From assembly GCA_965206615.1 (NCBI GenBank), contig CBDBKI010000005.1, positions 2,604,001-2,668,000 of the forward strand: DNA of 64,000 nt, written 5' to 3'. Below the pieces are notes generated by a model. The model was given only the letters and a program-made list of their open reading frames with translations. It was not told the origin of the DNA and did not search any database. Below, in pieces: positions 31,901 through 46,900 of the stretch. This DNA is from VXNE01 sp965206615. GTDB taxonomy: Bacteria; Pseudomonadota; Gammaproteobacteria; Pseudomonadales; Azotimanducaceae. The translations under genes were made by a program, and so were the position numbers. The first letter of the stretch is position 1; the number at the start of each line of letters is the position of its first letter.

Positions 31901-34900
31901 CGCCGGCCACGGTCGCATTCGCGCCCGGCGAAAACGAACGGACACTCAGGATCACCGCCTTGGACGACTCGCTCGTCGAAGGTCCCGAACGCGTCCAGTT
32001 GGGCTTCCGCAACCTGCCGGAGGGTGTCACTTCCGTGGCGGAGCGCACCGTCGTCGTGACCCTCGCGGACAACGACGGCGCCGGCCTGCGGGTCGACGAC
32101 GCGGTGGCCCTGGAGGGCGGCAGCGCACGGTTCCAGGTCACGCTCGACCAACCGCCCGCGACGGACCTCCGCATCACCTACAGCACAACCGACGGTTCGG
32201 CTACGGCGGCGGGCGGGGACTATACGGCCGCTCGGGCGCGTACGTTGACCGTGGCCGCGACGGCCACCACGGTCGAGATCGCCGTGGCTGTCCGCGCGGA
32301 CAGCGAGGACGAAGCGCCGGAGACCTTCACCGTCTCGGTTTCCGCCAGCCTCGACGGGACAACAGTCGAGGCCACGGCGACCGGAACGATCCTGGACGGG
32401 TCCGTGCTGCTGCCGGCGCCGCGCATCGACACCGCGCCGGTTGCTGCGGACTGGCCCTTGCTACCGGCCGGCCTGGACGGTACGAGCGAGTTTCGGCTGC
32501 TCTTCGTGACGTCCGCCGCGCGCGATGCGAGGTCCACGGACATCGACGCGTACAACCGGTTCGTTCAGGGGCGTGCGGCGGCCGGCCACGTGGCGCTTGG
32601 CCCCTACGCGCCCGGTTTCCGCGCCGTCGGTCGTGTTGTCGGCACCGATGCGGCGGCGAACACGGGCCTGCCGGCGAGCACGGGCGCCACGCCGGTTCCG
32701 GTCTTCTGGCTGAACGGCGGGCGCATCGTCGCCGACAGCGCGGCACTGTTGTCGGGCAGCTGGCAGACCCAGGCGACGAGGGATGAGACCGGCCGAGAGG
32801 GTAGAGCAAGTTGTCCGTTGGGTGGGGCGCTGTGCGTGTTCACGGGCCAGGACAAGAACGCGCTCGACGGGTGGGTGCTCGGCGGCGGCACGAACCCGCT
32901 GGTGGACTCCCCTGGCCCTTGGGTGACCGTCGGCCGGCCGAGCGTGGACGGTGGCGGCGTGGACGCCGAGGTAGTCGCCTCTCCCCGCCTGGTCATGCCT
33001 TTCTACGGCCTGTCGCCGGTATTCCAGGCGCAGGCGGGGCTGGCGCTCCCGGTCGCCAGCGTTGCCGACACCAGCGCCGAGGAGTCCGCCGGCGAGATGC
33101 ACTTTGTCGTCACCCTGGACCGTGCGCCGACGACCGACCTGACCGTCGGCTACGCCACGGCCGACGGGTCCGCATTGGTGGGAGACGACTACGAGGCTGC
33201 TGCCGGGAGACTGCGTTTCACCGCCGCGGAGACCGCGAAAACCGTCACCGTCACCCTGGTCACCGACGGTGACGCGGAGGGATCCGAATACTTCCGGCTG
33301 ACCCTCGGTGAGGGCCAGAACGTCCGGATTGAACCGGCTGGCGCAACGGCGACCGGGAGGATCAGCGACCAGGACGAGTTGCCGGGCGTCCGGCTGCTGG
33401 ATCCGCGCCGTGATGTCGTGGAGGGGCAGGGCGTCTTCGCGGTGTTCGGCGTGTCGCTCGAGCGGCCGGCGAGCGGCGCCGTCACGTTGGCATACGAAAC
33501 CGTCGAGGGCAGCGCCGGCGCGACGGATTACACGGCGCTGTCGGGCACGCTCACGCTGTCGGCAGGGACCGACTTGGCGTCGATCCCGGTGGCGCTGCTC
33601 GACGACGCGGAGCACGAGAACGACGAGAGTTTCCTGCTCGCGGTCAGCGAGGTGCGCGGGGCGCGCCTTGTTGGCGGCGCGGCAGCGAGGGCGACGATTG
33701 TCGACGACGACGCCCCGCAGGACGAGCCAGCGCGCGTTCGCCACGGCGTCGCCTCGAACTGGTCCCTGATCCCCACCGGGCTCGGCGTCGACGACGAGTT
33801 CCACCTGCTTTTCGTGACATCCGGCAAGCGCGGCGCGGGCTCGGCGGACATTGGCGAATACAACGACTTTGTGCGCGCCCACGCGGCGGCGGGAGACGTG
33901 GACATTGGCGCATCCGCGTCGCGTTTTCGCGCCGTTGCCGGAACGGCGCGCTGGCCCGAGGGTGTCACCGTGTTCGCGAACACCGGCACGGAGCAGACCC
34001 GCACGACCGGGCGCCCGATCTACTGGCTCGGGGGTGCGCGGATCGCGCCGCACTACGCGGCCTTTTACGACCACGGCAGCGAGTACGCGGGGAACGCCCA
34101 ATGGGAGAGCCGCACGCCGGTCGACGAGAGCGGCGACACGGTGGCTGGCAATTGCACGGTGGAGTCGGCATCGGAGGTGTGCGTGTACACCGGGTTCCAC
34201 CCGAGGTACCCACTGGGGGGGCACTACGTGACGGCCGGCGTGCCCACGAGCGATCCTGCCGACGGGCCTGAGACGGGCCTGGCCCATCCGGCACTGACTC
34301 CCACGCGAGCCCACCACACGCATTTGCCGCTGTACGGCTTGTCCCCCGTGTACCGCGTGATGCCGGCGACCCACGTTTTTCCGACCCTCAGTGTCGCGGA
34401 CGCGACGGCAACGGAATCCGCCGGCGCTGTCGCGTTCACCGTAACGCTGTCGGCAGCGACCACGCTCGATGTCTCGGTGGCATACGAGACTGCGCCTGGA
34501 ACGGCGCGGGGCAGTGCCGATACCCCGTCCGGGCCGGACTACGCGACGCGCACGGGAACGCTGGTCGTGCCGGCCGGGCACACCACGGGAACGATCCGCG
34601 TAGCCCTCGAGGACGACGTGCTCGACGAGCCGGACGAGACGTTCACGGTAACGCTGCGCCATCCGTCCAACGCGACCCTGGACGACGCCTCGGCTACCGG
34701 GACGATCACGGACGACGACCCGCTGCCAACCCTCACGGCGGCGGTTGCGAAGGCGCGCTTCGCGGAGTCGGATTCGATCGAGGTCGACGTCCGGCTGTCG
34801 GATCCGTCCGGCTACGAGGTCACGGTGCAATACGCTACGGTCGCGGGTTCGGCGACAGCCGACGAGGACTACCTGGCGACGACCGGGACACTGACGTTCC

Positions 34901-37900
34901 GTGCGGGCGAAACGAACGACACCGTGCGCGTTGCGGTCGTCAACGACCACCGGCACGAACCGGGTGGCGACGAGACCCTTTTACTGAGGTTCCAAAGCGC
35001 GACACAAGCGCAGTTTGCAGGGCCGGCGGAGAGCATCGAAGTGCGGATTTCGATCCAGGACGACGATGCGGCGCAGTTGCCGCTGGCGTCGATCACCGCT
35101 GCATCGCCGGCCGTAGCCGAAGGCGGTACGGTCGATGTGACCGTCGCCTTGAGCCGCGCGCCGGCGTCCGCCGTCGTGATCCCCGTGGAACTGAGATACG
35201 CGGGCGGGGCTACCGGCTCGGATGTCTCCGTGGCGTCCAGTGCCCTGCGGCGGACCTTCACGCCCGGCGGTGCGCTGTCGCAGACCTTCGAGGTTGGGGC
35301 CACCGACGATACGCACAACGATGACGGTGAGTCCATCCGGCTCAGGTTGCGCCTCCCCGCCGGCGTGGCACGCGGCGACCCAACGGAGCTGACGATCTAC
35401 ATCGCCGACGACGACGGCGCGGGAGTCAGCGTGTCGGACGACGCGATCCAGGTTCCCGAGGGCGGCAGCGCGCCTTACCGCGTGGCACTGCTGGCGTCGC
35501 CCGCGACCGCGGATGGCGATGTCGTCGTGACCTTGGGGGGCACGAGCGGCTCGGACCTCACCGTGTCGCCCACCGCGCTGACGTTCGACGCCAGCAACTG
35601 GCAGACGGCGCAGACCGTCGTGGTACAGGCGGCGGACGATGCGGACGCGCTGGTGGATACGCCGGTTCCCCTGACGCACGTCGCTGCAGGCCCTGGGTAC
35701 CCGCGTGTCCGCGGCCCGGTTGTCGTTGCGACCATCACCGAGGACGACCGTGCGCAAGTCTCCTGGTCCGCGGCGGCGGTGACGGCCGGGGAGGCTTCGA
35801 CGACCGCCTCGTTCGTCGTTGAGTTGAGTGCGCGCAGCACGGCCGTCGTGTCCGTGGACTACCGGACGTCGGATGGCACGGCGCAAGCACCAGGGGACTA
35901 CGATGCGGTCAGCGGCACGGCGCAGTTCGACCACCTGACGACCGAGAAGACGATCCGCGTGCCCATTCGCGACGACGCGGTTGACGAGGACGAGTCGGAG
36001 ACGTTCTCGGTGACGCTGTCGAATTCCGTGAATGCCGACCTGGTGGCGCCGCAAGTGACCACGGGCCAGATCGAGGACAACGACCTGCCCATGGTACGGG
36101 CCTCCTTCGCGGCCGAGGTCTACACGGTCACTGAAGGCGGGACCGAGACGGTCACGGTAAACCTCGACCGGGCCCCGGAACGCGCACTGAGCCTGGCGCT
36201 CACGGCGGCCGAGCTCGGCGAGACCCAACGGCTCGACTACCACGTGCCGGAGGCGCTGACCTTCGATGCTGACCAGGAGTCCGCCAGCTTCGTGTTCTCC
36301 GCCGTCGACGACTTCGACAACGACGACGGCGAGCGGCTCGTGCTGAGTCTCACCGGGCTGCCGCCGGGCGTGACCGTCGGAGCTCCGGAGACGGCTACGG
36401 TACATATCGACGACAACGACGAACCGGCCGTAGTGCTGTCCCATCCGACGGTTCGCGTGGCCGAGGGCGGTCAGTCCGAATACACCGTCGCGTTGGCGAC
36501 CACGCCGTCCGGTCCGGTTGTGGTGACGCTCGACCTGCCGGCCGATTCAGTGGTCGATGTCGCGCCGCGGTCGCTGAGCTTCACGGCGACGGACTGGGCC
36601 ACGGCGCAGACGGTCACGCTGACCGTGCCGAACGATGACGACCTCGCCGAGCCGCCCCCGATGGTGCTGGCGCACGTCGCCGCCGGCGCGGACTACGGGG
36701 GGGTGACGGCGGCCCTGACCGTAACCGTGGGCGGGAACGACTACGCGACCGTGAGCGTCGCGGACAGTGCGGCGGACGAAGGGTCGGGCTATCTGGCCTT
36801 CGAGGTTGCCCTCGACCGGCCGGCGGGCGGCGACGTCACGGTGGACTATGCGACGGTCGGGTCGGTCGCCAGCGCGCCGGCAGACTACGAACACGTCGAC
36901 GGGCGGCTGCGGTTCGCCTCTGGCGTAGCACGGCAAACGGTCCGCGTGCCGCTGGTCGACGACGACGTCGACGAGCCCGACGAGACGTTCACACTTGCCC
37001 TCAGCGAGCCCCGGAACGCGGTGTTTGGCGACCAGCGGGAGACCGTCTCGGCGGTCGGCACCATCCGCGACGACGACCATCCCGTGGTCGCGGTGTCGTT
37101 TGCCGCCAACGCCTACGCGACGGAGGAGGGCGCCAGCGCGGCCCTGTTGGTGCAGGTGGACAAGGACCCCGGCCGCACGCTGGTCGTGCCGGTCGCCGCG
37201 ACACCGGGGGCGGGGGTCTCTGCCGCCGACTACCGGGCGCCCGACTCCGTGACGTTCGTCGCCGGCGGCCCGTTGACGCAGACCTTCGCCGTCACGGCCG
37301 TCGACGACATGGACGACGAGGCCGACGAGGCGGTGACCTTCAGCCTGTCGCCGGGGACGGGCGCCACGCACGGGGCCATCGCCGAGGCCGTCGTGCACCT
37401 GGTCGACAACGATGGCCGCGGCATCGTGCTGTCCAACCACGCGCCCCGGGTTCCGGAGGGCGGGACGGGGACGTACACCGTGGCCCTGGCGAGCCGCCCG
37501 AGCGCCGACGTGGTGGTCACGCTCGCGGTGACCGAGGGCGCCGACCTCAGTGTGACGCCCGGCGCGCTCAACTTCGCGCGCGATGCCTTCGCGACGGCGC
37601 AGTCGGTCACGCTTGCGGCGGCGGCGGATCAGGATGCGGTCCCCGACCCTCCGGTGGAGATCGGCCACACCGCGGTCGGCGGGGACTACGACGGCGAGTC
37701 CGCGGCAGTCACGGCCACGATCGTCGAGGCGCACCGGCCTACGTTGACGGTGGCCGATGCGAGCGCCGCGGAAGGGGCTGGACGGATCGACTTCGAAGTC
37801 CGCCTCGATGTCGCCGCGGCCGGGGTGGTCACCGTCGACTATGCAACGTTCGGCGGCACGGCGACGGCGCCCCGGGACTACCTCGATACCCGTGGCACGC

Positions 37901-40900
37901 TACGCTTCCTGCCGGGCGTCACGACGCGGACGGTCCGCGTGCCGGTCCGCGATGACGGGGTCGACGATGCGGTCGAATCGGCGACGTTCACGCTGCACTT
38001 CGCCGAGTTGCGCAACGCCGCGTTCCCCGACGGCGCCGACAGTCTCAGCGCCGTCGGCACCATCGAGGACGACGACCTGCCGAGGGTAGCGGTTGCGTTC
38101 GGGGCGGCGGTTGCGGCGGTCGTCGAGGGCGGCGTGCCGGCCAGCGTGGAAGTGGGCCTCGACAAGAAACCGGAACGCTCGCTATCGATTCCCCTGGTCG
38201 TGTCGGGAACCGCGTCGCCGGGCGACTACCGGATCGTGCCGCAGACCGTCGAGTTCGCGGTCGGCGGGGCGCTGGTTCGGACCGTGGAAATCACCGCGAC
38301 CGAGGACGACTACGACGACGGCGACGAGACCGTGAGAATCGCGCTTCCCGCGACGTTGCCGCCCGGGGTCTTTGCCGGGCAGCCTGACCGGGTCGCCGTG
38401 CACCTCACGGACGATGACCGCCGCGGCATCGAAGTGATGCCGCAACCGCTGCACGTCGATGCGGGGCGGGAGCGAGCGTACACGGTGCGCCTGCTGACAC
38501 GCCCAACCGTGCCACCAGTGGTCGTCTCGGTCGGCGTGCCCCCGGACAACCACCTCGGAGTCTCACCCGACAGGCTGGTCTTCAACGCGGCGGACTGGTC
38601 ATCGACGAGGACGTTGAGATTGTCGGCGGAAAGCGTGGCGGGCAAACGAACCGTGGCGATCGGCCACGCCGCCGCTGGCGGTGACTACACGGGTCTGTCG
38701 GTACCCGTGACGGCGCTCACGCGTGCCCGCAAGCCGACGGTGACCGTCGCGGATGTTTCGCAGCAAGAGTCAGAGGGGTACATGAATTTCACCGTCAAGC
38801 TGGACGGTCCCGGCACCGGGGTAGCGGTGGAGTACGCGACAACGTACAGGCGGGGCAAGGCCAAGGCGCAGGACTTCATCGCGGCCTCGGGCACGGTGCG
38901 CTTCGACTCCAACGAGACGCAGCGCGTGATCCGGGTGGAGCTGGTCGACGACGACGTGCCCGAAAATGACGAGTTGTTCTTGCTGTACGTTGAAAACCCA
39001 ACCAACGCCCGCTTTGCGAGCGGTTCCTGGTACAGCTACGCTTGGGGCACGATCCTGGACGAAGACCCGGCACGCTACCAAGTCTCGCTGGACGCGGGTC
39101 GGGTAGGGGTCCAGCAGGCTAGCCTCCCCGAGGACAACTTCCAAAGACCGGTGCCCCTCACGGTCCGTCTTGATCGCCCGTGGAAGAACGGTTTTAGCGC
39201 GGCCATACCGTTGATACACACCTATCTGGGCGGTGCGACCTCGTCGGACTTCAACGACGTACCCCAAACGGTCTATGTCAACAAGTATGACGGCGGGCAG
39301 TCGGGCAAGACTGAACTTTGGGTCGCGGACGACCACGTCGTGGACCCCGGCGAGTCGGTGATTTTCAGCTTGGGGACATTGCCCACCGGGATGACCCAGA
39401 AGGGGCCGGGACAGGTGATTGTTCACTTGTCGAACGACGACCGCTACGAGCTCCACGCGACGCCCCGCACGATGTTGTTGCTCGAGGACGCGCCGCCAAG
39501 GAGCATCGACGTGCGGCTCGGTTGGCAGCCCCGTTCCCCGGTCACCGTGGAGGCGCAGGGCTGGGCCGGCACGGATCTCGTCGTGTCGCCCGCGACGCTC
39601 ACGTTCTCTGCCGCTCGCCGAACCGGCCGCCTGGAAGTCTCGGCAAGGCCGGATGCCGACGCCGAGACCGACGACCCGGTGACCCTTCGCCTCGTTTCAT
39701 CGGGTACAAGTCGCTCCGGGCGGATCGAGACCTCGGTGACGGCTCGAATCGCGGACAAGGACCGCCCTGTCTTTGCGGCAGAGCCAGTGGCTGTTTCGGA
39801 GGGCAGCGGCACAGCGCCGGTGACCGTGACCCTGGATCGACGGCCGATCCGGGCGGCTACACTGGGTTACGAGACCGTGGCGGCAACTGCCGAGGTGCCC
39901 TCTGACTACACGCGCGTCTCGGGCACGTTGACGTTCGCCGTCGGCGAGACGAGCAAGACGGTGGCCATACCGATCACGGACGATGACATCGACGAGGAGG
40001 AAGAAGAGCGCTTTGACCTGGTGCTGAAGGACGCCGGCAATGCCGAGCTGCCCCTCCTCGTGCCGTCGATGGTTGTTCCGGTGACGATCGCCGACAACGA
40101 CGACCCGCGCGTCGTCGTCTCCTTGAGCTCGCCCCGTGCGGAGGCCCTGGAAGCCGGCTCGGTAAAGGACCCGCTGCTGTTCGGCAACGTCTCCGCCGGC
40201 AACTCCTCGACGGTGCCCCTGGGCGGCTACCGCCAACCGTCCGAGAACCGGGTGGACGAGGTCGTTGTTCGGATCACGACCGGCAAGTATCGGCGTGGCT
40301 ACGTCCTCGCGGGAATCGAGTTCGAGATGTGGCGCTTCAATGCCAAGGAGCTTTACGCTACGGACAACGCCGGCAATTCGGCCTACCAGAATGCCGCGGA
40401 CCAGGAGTTGCGCAGCGTACCGATCGTCGAACTGGTCCCTGGTTGGCGCGGAAATGACGAGCGCATCGCGTTGACCCTCGATCCGGGTGTGGACCCGGGG
40501 GACTACGACGGCGCCCTCGTGCGGCACATGTATCGACCACCGCCCGGCACGGCTCTCGAACCCGGGACGGCCTACTGGCTGCGCATCCGGCTCGCCGACG
40601 AATCGTACGTTCTTGGCGAGTCGCACGACCCGCTGCCGACCGTTGTGGGAGTGGCCGACGGCCCACCCGACGACGGGTCGTTGCGGGATTGGCCGCCCGT
40701 CGAGTGGTATCACCTGGCTAGACGGAGCGAAGAACGTGCTACGTGGTACCGAGGGTCGGTGCGAATGCGTATGGTTGGCTGGCCGGACCAAGGGGCCGAG
40801 GTCACCGCTTCCCTGGACCGCGACCCGGAGCGCACGCTCGAGATCCCGCTCACGTCTGCACCGGCAGACGGTGCGGACGCCGCAGACTACTACGGCGTCC

Positions 40901-43900
40901 CCGCCGTGGTCACGTTCGAGGCGGGCGTTGTGGCGCAGGCTTTCAGGGTCGGCGCGACGGACGACGATGTGGACGACGATGACGAGGCCGTGCAACTCGG
41001 CTTCGGCGAGCTACCGCCGCGCGTCACGTCGGCCGGCGGTCTCAAGGTAGCCCTCATCGACGACGACGTGATCGGTATCGACGTCGATGTCGAAGCGCTG
41101 GTGTTGAACGAAGGCGATGAGGCCCGCTACACGGTCGCCTTGACCAGCGAGCCGAGCGCCGCGGTGACGGTGACGATCGACGCCGGTAGCGACCCTGCGG
41201 TGGCGGTGGCGCCCGCGACGCTCACCTTCCAGCCGGCCGCATGGAGCACGCTGCAGACGGTCGTCGTGACGTCGGCAGCCGACGACGACGCGCTGTCTCC
41301 GGTGGCAACCAGCGTGACACACACGGCGACTGGCGGCGACTACACCGATGTGGCGGCGCCGGTCACTGTGACCGTGCGAGTCGTCGACACGACCCTGCTC
41401 GTGCTGTCGTTTGACGAGACGGACTTCGCGGTCGACGAATCCGGGCAGAGTGTGACCTTGACCGTGCGGGTCGACCAGGTCAGCGACCGGGACGTCGGCG
41501 TCGGGATCTACACCGAAGACTGGACCGCCACGGGCAGCCGGCCGGAGTTCGACGGCGACTACGGCTCCTATAGCGAGCGCCTGACGTTCGAGGCCGGCGG
41601 CACGCTCACGCAGACGTTGTCCATCGACATCCATGACGATGGGTTCGACGAGGAGGACGAGGCATTCGACGTGTTCCTCGCGGCGCCCCAGGCCGGTGAG
41701 GTGAAGTCGGACGCGGGCTCGGTCAGGGTGACCATCACCGACGACGACCTGCCGCAGCTGCGCGTTGCGTTCGGCGGTCTGGCCCAGGGGCCACTGCCCC
41801 CCAAACCGCTGATCCCGTGGCCGCCTCGCCCGGCGTACCTGGGCAATCTCCCCGCCAACGCCGATCAAACCCCGTTACGGGTCGGCGGTGAGCGTTTTGC
41901 GGAGGATATCAATGTTGCGGGGAACAGAATCTACAAGGCCGCCCGGATTCGCTTCCAGACCGGCAGAACATACGCGTCGCACGCCCTCCACGGAGTCAGG
42001 CTCGACATCGCCTCGGCCGACGTCGGCGCGGTGCCGACCGTTGTGCTTGCGGAGGTGCCCTACGGCCAGCCGCCGCTGGCGGACTACCTTTCGTGCAGTG
42101 AGGCGGTCTACGAGTGCATCCAACTGTCTCCGCCGTCCGGCCAGCTGGCCGCGGGAACGGCCTTTTTCACAGCGCCGCCCGGTGCGGACCTGAAAGCGCG
42201 GACCGAGTACGTCCTGCTGGTCGCGGACGACTCGTCAGTTCGTCTCGCGCGCGATTCCGCCGTGAGCGCACTGGGCAGCTACAGGCTGAAAATGACCTCG
42301 TCCAGGACTTACCGGGCGTGGCCCGGGTGGCGGCACAACTCGGTCGAGCATCTGCTTTTTCGTGCCAACCTGGGGACCTGGGAGAATCAAATACCCAACA
42401 CGAGCCGCCGGCCCGTCTACGAAATCGTCGCCGACGGCCTGACCCCGTCGACTGGCGTCATACTGGCCGTAGAGCAGCGCCGGATCGACGAGAACGGCGG
42501 CGCGACGGCCATCGACGTGACCGGCGTGCTGAACGGCCAGGTGCGCGCCGCCGACACGGCGATCGCCCTGTCGCTGGGCGCGCCGGGCGACACGGCGGAT
42601 TCGCCGGGGGACTACGCGCCTGGTTCGGCGACTCTCGTCGTTCCGGCGGGCGAGTTCGAGGGCACCGTGGCGCTCGAGGTGATGCCGGTCGACGACGACG
42701 AGGCCGAACTCGACGAGACCATAGCCATCGTCGGTGTCACGCCGGGACTGCCCGTCGAGCCGGCCTCCATCTGGCTCACGGACGACGATCGGGGCCAGGG
42801 CATCCGCACCGAACTGTACGAGGACCAGCACGGCGAGTTGACGGTCACGCTGTCGAGGACGCCCGCCGAGACCACCTTCGAGGTGCCGATCACCGTAGCG
42901 GAGTTCGGTGGCGTCTCCGCGGACGACTACAGCGTCGGTCCGCTCGCGGTGACGTTCGGCGTCGACATGCCGCTTGAGCGGACGCTCACGATCACCGCGG
43001 CCGAGGACCGGATCGACGACGACGGCGAGGGGGTCTCCCTGGGTTTCGGTACCTTGCCGGAGCACGTTTCGTCCGGCGAGCCCGACGAAACCCGGGTCGA
43101 AATCCTCGACGACGACTTGCGCGCCGTGTCCGTGCGCCCGACCGAGTTTGACGTCATGGAAGGCGACAGCGTGACGTACAACGTTGTGCTGCGCAGCGAG
43201 CCGACCGCCACGGTGGAAGTGCGCGTGGTCAGCGCCGGTCTCGCGGCAACCGATCTCGAATTGCCGGACTCCGGGGTGACGCTGACGTTCGCGCCCGGGA
43301 CCTGGTACGTGCCGCAGCCGGTGACGCTGCGGACGACCGCCGACGTCGATGAAGACACCGACGCGCCGCTCCTGGTGCCGCACACGGCGCACGGCGGCGA
43401 CTACGACGGCATCGCCGTTGCGCCCGTCACGGTGCGGATCCAGGAAGAGCCGCCCGACGCAGGCCGAAGCGTTGACGTGGCGTTCGGGAGCGACGCGTAC
43501 CGCGCCACCGAAGGCGGCGCCGCGGCCGTCGTGGCGGTCCATCTGCATGGGGACCCCGAGGAGCAGGTCGTTGTGCCGCTGCGCACCGAGCCCGGCGGCG
43601 GAGCGGCCGCTGAGGACTTCTCGGGGGTGCCCGAGACGGTCACGTTCACCCCGGATGGGAGCCGCGTCCAGACCTTCTCGTTGACCGCCACGGACGACGA
43701 CGACGACGTCGACGACGGCCGCACGGCCGTGCTGAGTTTCGGGGCATTGCCGCCGGGTCTGGCGTCGACTTTCCCGCGGTCCACGGTGGTCAGCCTGATC
43801 GACGACGACACTGACGGCATCGTGCTCTCGTCGACGTCGGCAGCGGTCAGCGAAGGCGGTGTCGCCTTGTACACGGTCCGCCTCGCAACGGCGCCGAGCG

Positions 43901-46900
43901 AGACCGTGACGGTGTCGATCGACGTGCCGCCCGGCGACCTTTCGGCGACGCCTGGCGCGCTGACCTTCGCGCCGGCCACGTGGTCCACGGCACGCAGCGT
44001 CACGCTCTCGGCCGCCGCCGACCTCGACGCCATCCGGGACGCGCCTGTGGCGGTGGCGCATGCCGCGACCGGCGGTGGCGCAGACACCGTGTATGAGGGC
44101 CTGACGGGCCCAGTCCTGACGGTAACGATCACCGAGGACGACACCCCGGCGCTGAGCGTTGCGGACGCTGTCGTCGGCGAGGGCGACGGGACGGTCGAGT
44201 TCACCGTCCTGCTCGACCGGGTCACGGATCGCGACGTGCACGTGGATTACGAGACCCACGGCGGCACGGCCACGTTGTCCTTGGACTACGAGCTCACCAC
44301 GGGATCCCTGCGTATCCCGGCCGGCGTCCTCTCCGGCACGATCAGTGTGCCCGTCCTCGACGACGAGGACGACGAGGATGACGAGACGTTCGGACTGACG
44401 CTGGACAATCCGGTCCACGCGATCTTTCCCGGTGGTGCGGCGGTCGCGACGGCCACCGCGACGATCGAGGACGACGATCTGCCCGTTGTTGTCCATGTGG
44501 CGTTCGCCGGCTCGTCCTACAGCGTCGCGGAGGGCGACGTCGACGCCGATGACGACGCCATCGGCGTGGCAGTCGTCATCACGCTCGACGACGCGCCGGA
44601 GCGAGAGGTGGTGGTCCCGCTGACCCACGCGGGCGCCAACGGCGCGACCGCTGCCGACTACAGTGGCGTGCCGGCGACGGTCGTGTTCGGCGCGGCCCAG
44701 ACCAGCGCCACCATCCACGTGGTGGCAACGGACGACGCGATCGCCGAGTCCGGCGAGGAGGTCCGGCTGACGCTCGGACCGTCCTCGACCGATGGCGTGG
44801 AAACGGGTGCCCCGGCCACCGCCACGGTACGCCTGCTCGACAACGACGTCCGCGGCGTTGACCTGTCCGAGGCGGAATTGGCCGTCGCCGAGGGTGCTGG
44901 TGGCAACTACACCGTCGTCCTCACGAGCGAGCCGACCGCGCCCGTGACGGTGACGGTCGACGGCACGGACGGAACGGATGTCTCGCCGAGCCCGGCGACC
45001 CTGACATTCACGGCGACCGACTACGCCTCGGCCCAGACGGTGACGTTGTCGGTCGGCGAGGACGACGACGCATTGGCCGATGACCCGGTCGTCCTTGAGC
45101 ACAGCGCCACCGGCGGCGACTACGACGGCGTCGCAATCCCGCCGCTGCGCGTGGTCATCGAAGAGAACGACGTACCCACCCTCGAGCTGCGCGCGCAAGC
45201 AGTCACCGTGTCCGAAGCGGCTGGCGTCGCGCAGATCGTGGTGGCGTTGGACGGCGCGAGCAGCAAGCCCGTGGCAGTGAGCTACGAAACGGCGGACGGC
45301 ACGGCAGAGGACGGCCCGGATTACCTCGGCACGGCGGGCGTGCTGACGTTCGCGGCCGGGCGCGAGACGCTGACGCTCGACGTGCACATCGTGCCGGATG
45401 ACGAGGACGACGCCGAGACGGAGACGTTCACCGTCACGTTCGTGGATCCCGTCGACGGCAAGTTCGCCGACGCTGTGGAGTCGCTGATTGCGACCGTGAC
45501 GATTACGGACGACGACCTGCCCGAAGTCGCCGTGCGATTCGGTAGTACCGATTACGTGGGGCCGGAAGGCGGCGATGCCGTGCTGGCGGTCCACCTCGAA
45601 CCGGCGCCGGAGCGGCAGGTGGTCGTGCCGCTCGCCGCCGCCGGTGTGGCCGGCGCTTCGGCGGCGGACTACTCGGGCGTCCCGGAGGCGCTCACCTTCG
45701 GTGCAGCGGACACGGTTCGCGAGTTCACGGTGGTGGTCGCGGAGGACGATCTGGACGACGACGACGAGCAGGTGTCCATCCGGCTCGGCTCGCTGGACGA
45801 CACCGCGACCGAGGGCTTCGACTACCTGCCTGTCGGCGACATCGGGCTGACGATTGCGGCGGGCGCGACGTCGGCGTCGGCGACGTTCACCATCGCGCCC
45901 GTGGACGACGCGGCCGCCGAGGGCGGCGAGGCCGCGGTGGTCACGGGCGCGACCCCCGCGGCCGGATTCGACGTCGGCGGCGCGCGCCTCGACCTGCGCG
46001 ACGACGACCGGATTTCGGAAGAGGTGCGGCTCTCGGTGTCGCCGTCGGTCGTCCCGGAGGGATCGGCGGCCGTGCCGGTGACGGTGACCGCGACGCTGGA
46101 CGGGACGGCGCGGGGAACCGCCACCGTGCTGACGGTGGCGGTGGGCGCGACGGGAGACTCGGCGGTGTCCGGTACGGACTACGCGACGGTCCCGCCTGTC
46201 GCGCTGACGATCGCGGCGAACGCCACGGCCGGGACAGCCACGTTCACGTTCACGCCGACCGCCGATGACGCGGGCGAGGGCGGCGAGTCGGCCTCGGTGT
46301 CGGGCGTGGTGGACGGCGGCGGGCTGGCCGTCGTCGATGCCGTCCTGCACCTTGCCGACGCCGACCGGGCGTCGTCCCGCGTGGGTCTGTCGCTCTCGCC
46401 AGGCGGCGTCGGCGAGGCGGACGCGGCGACGAGCGTCACGGTCACCGCGACGCTGGACGCGCAGGCTCGGGACGTGGCGACCCTCGTCACCGTTCGCGTG
46501 GGCTGGGCGCCGCCGCGCGTACTGCCGACGCAGGACGTGACCACCGTGCACCTGGCGGACGACGACGAGCGCGGCGTCACGGTGTCGGACACGGATCTGA
46601 CCGTTCCCGAAGACGGCAGCGCCAGCTACACGGTGGTGCTCGACAGCGAGCCTGCCGCGGCCGTGGTCGTAACGCCCGGGTTGCCGGAAGCGGCCGGCGA
46701 TCTGTCGCTCACCACCGGTGCGTTGACGTTCACGGCGTCGACCTGGGAGACGGCGCAGACGGTGACCGTGGCCGCGGTGGCGGACGCCGACGCGATCGCC
46801 GACCCGCCCGTGACGCTGTCGCATGACGCAAGCGGCGGCGGCTACGAATCGGTGCCGATCGACGCCGTCCAGGTGACGATCACCGAAAACGATACGCCCG

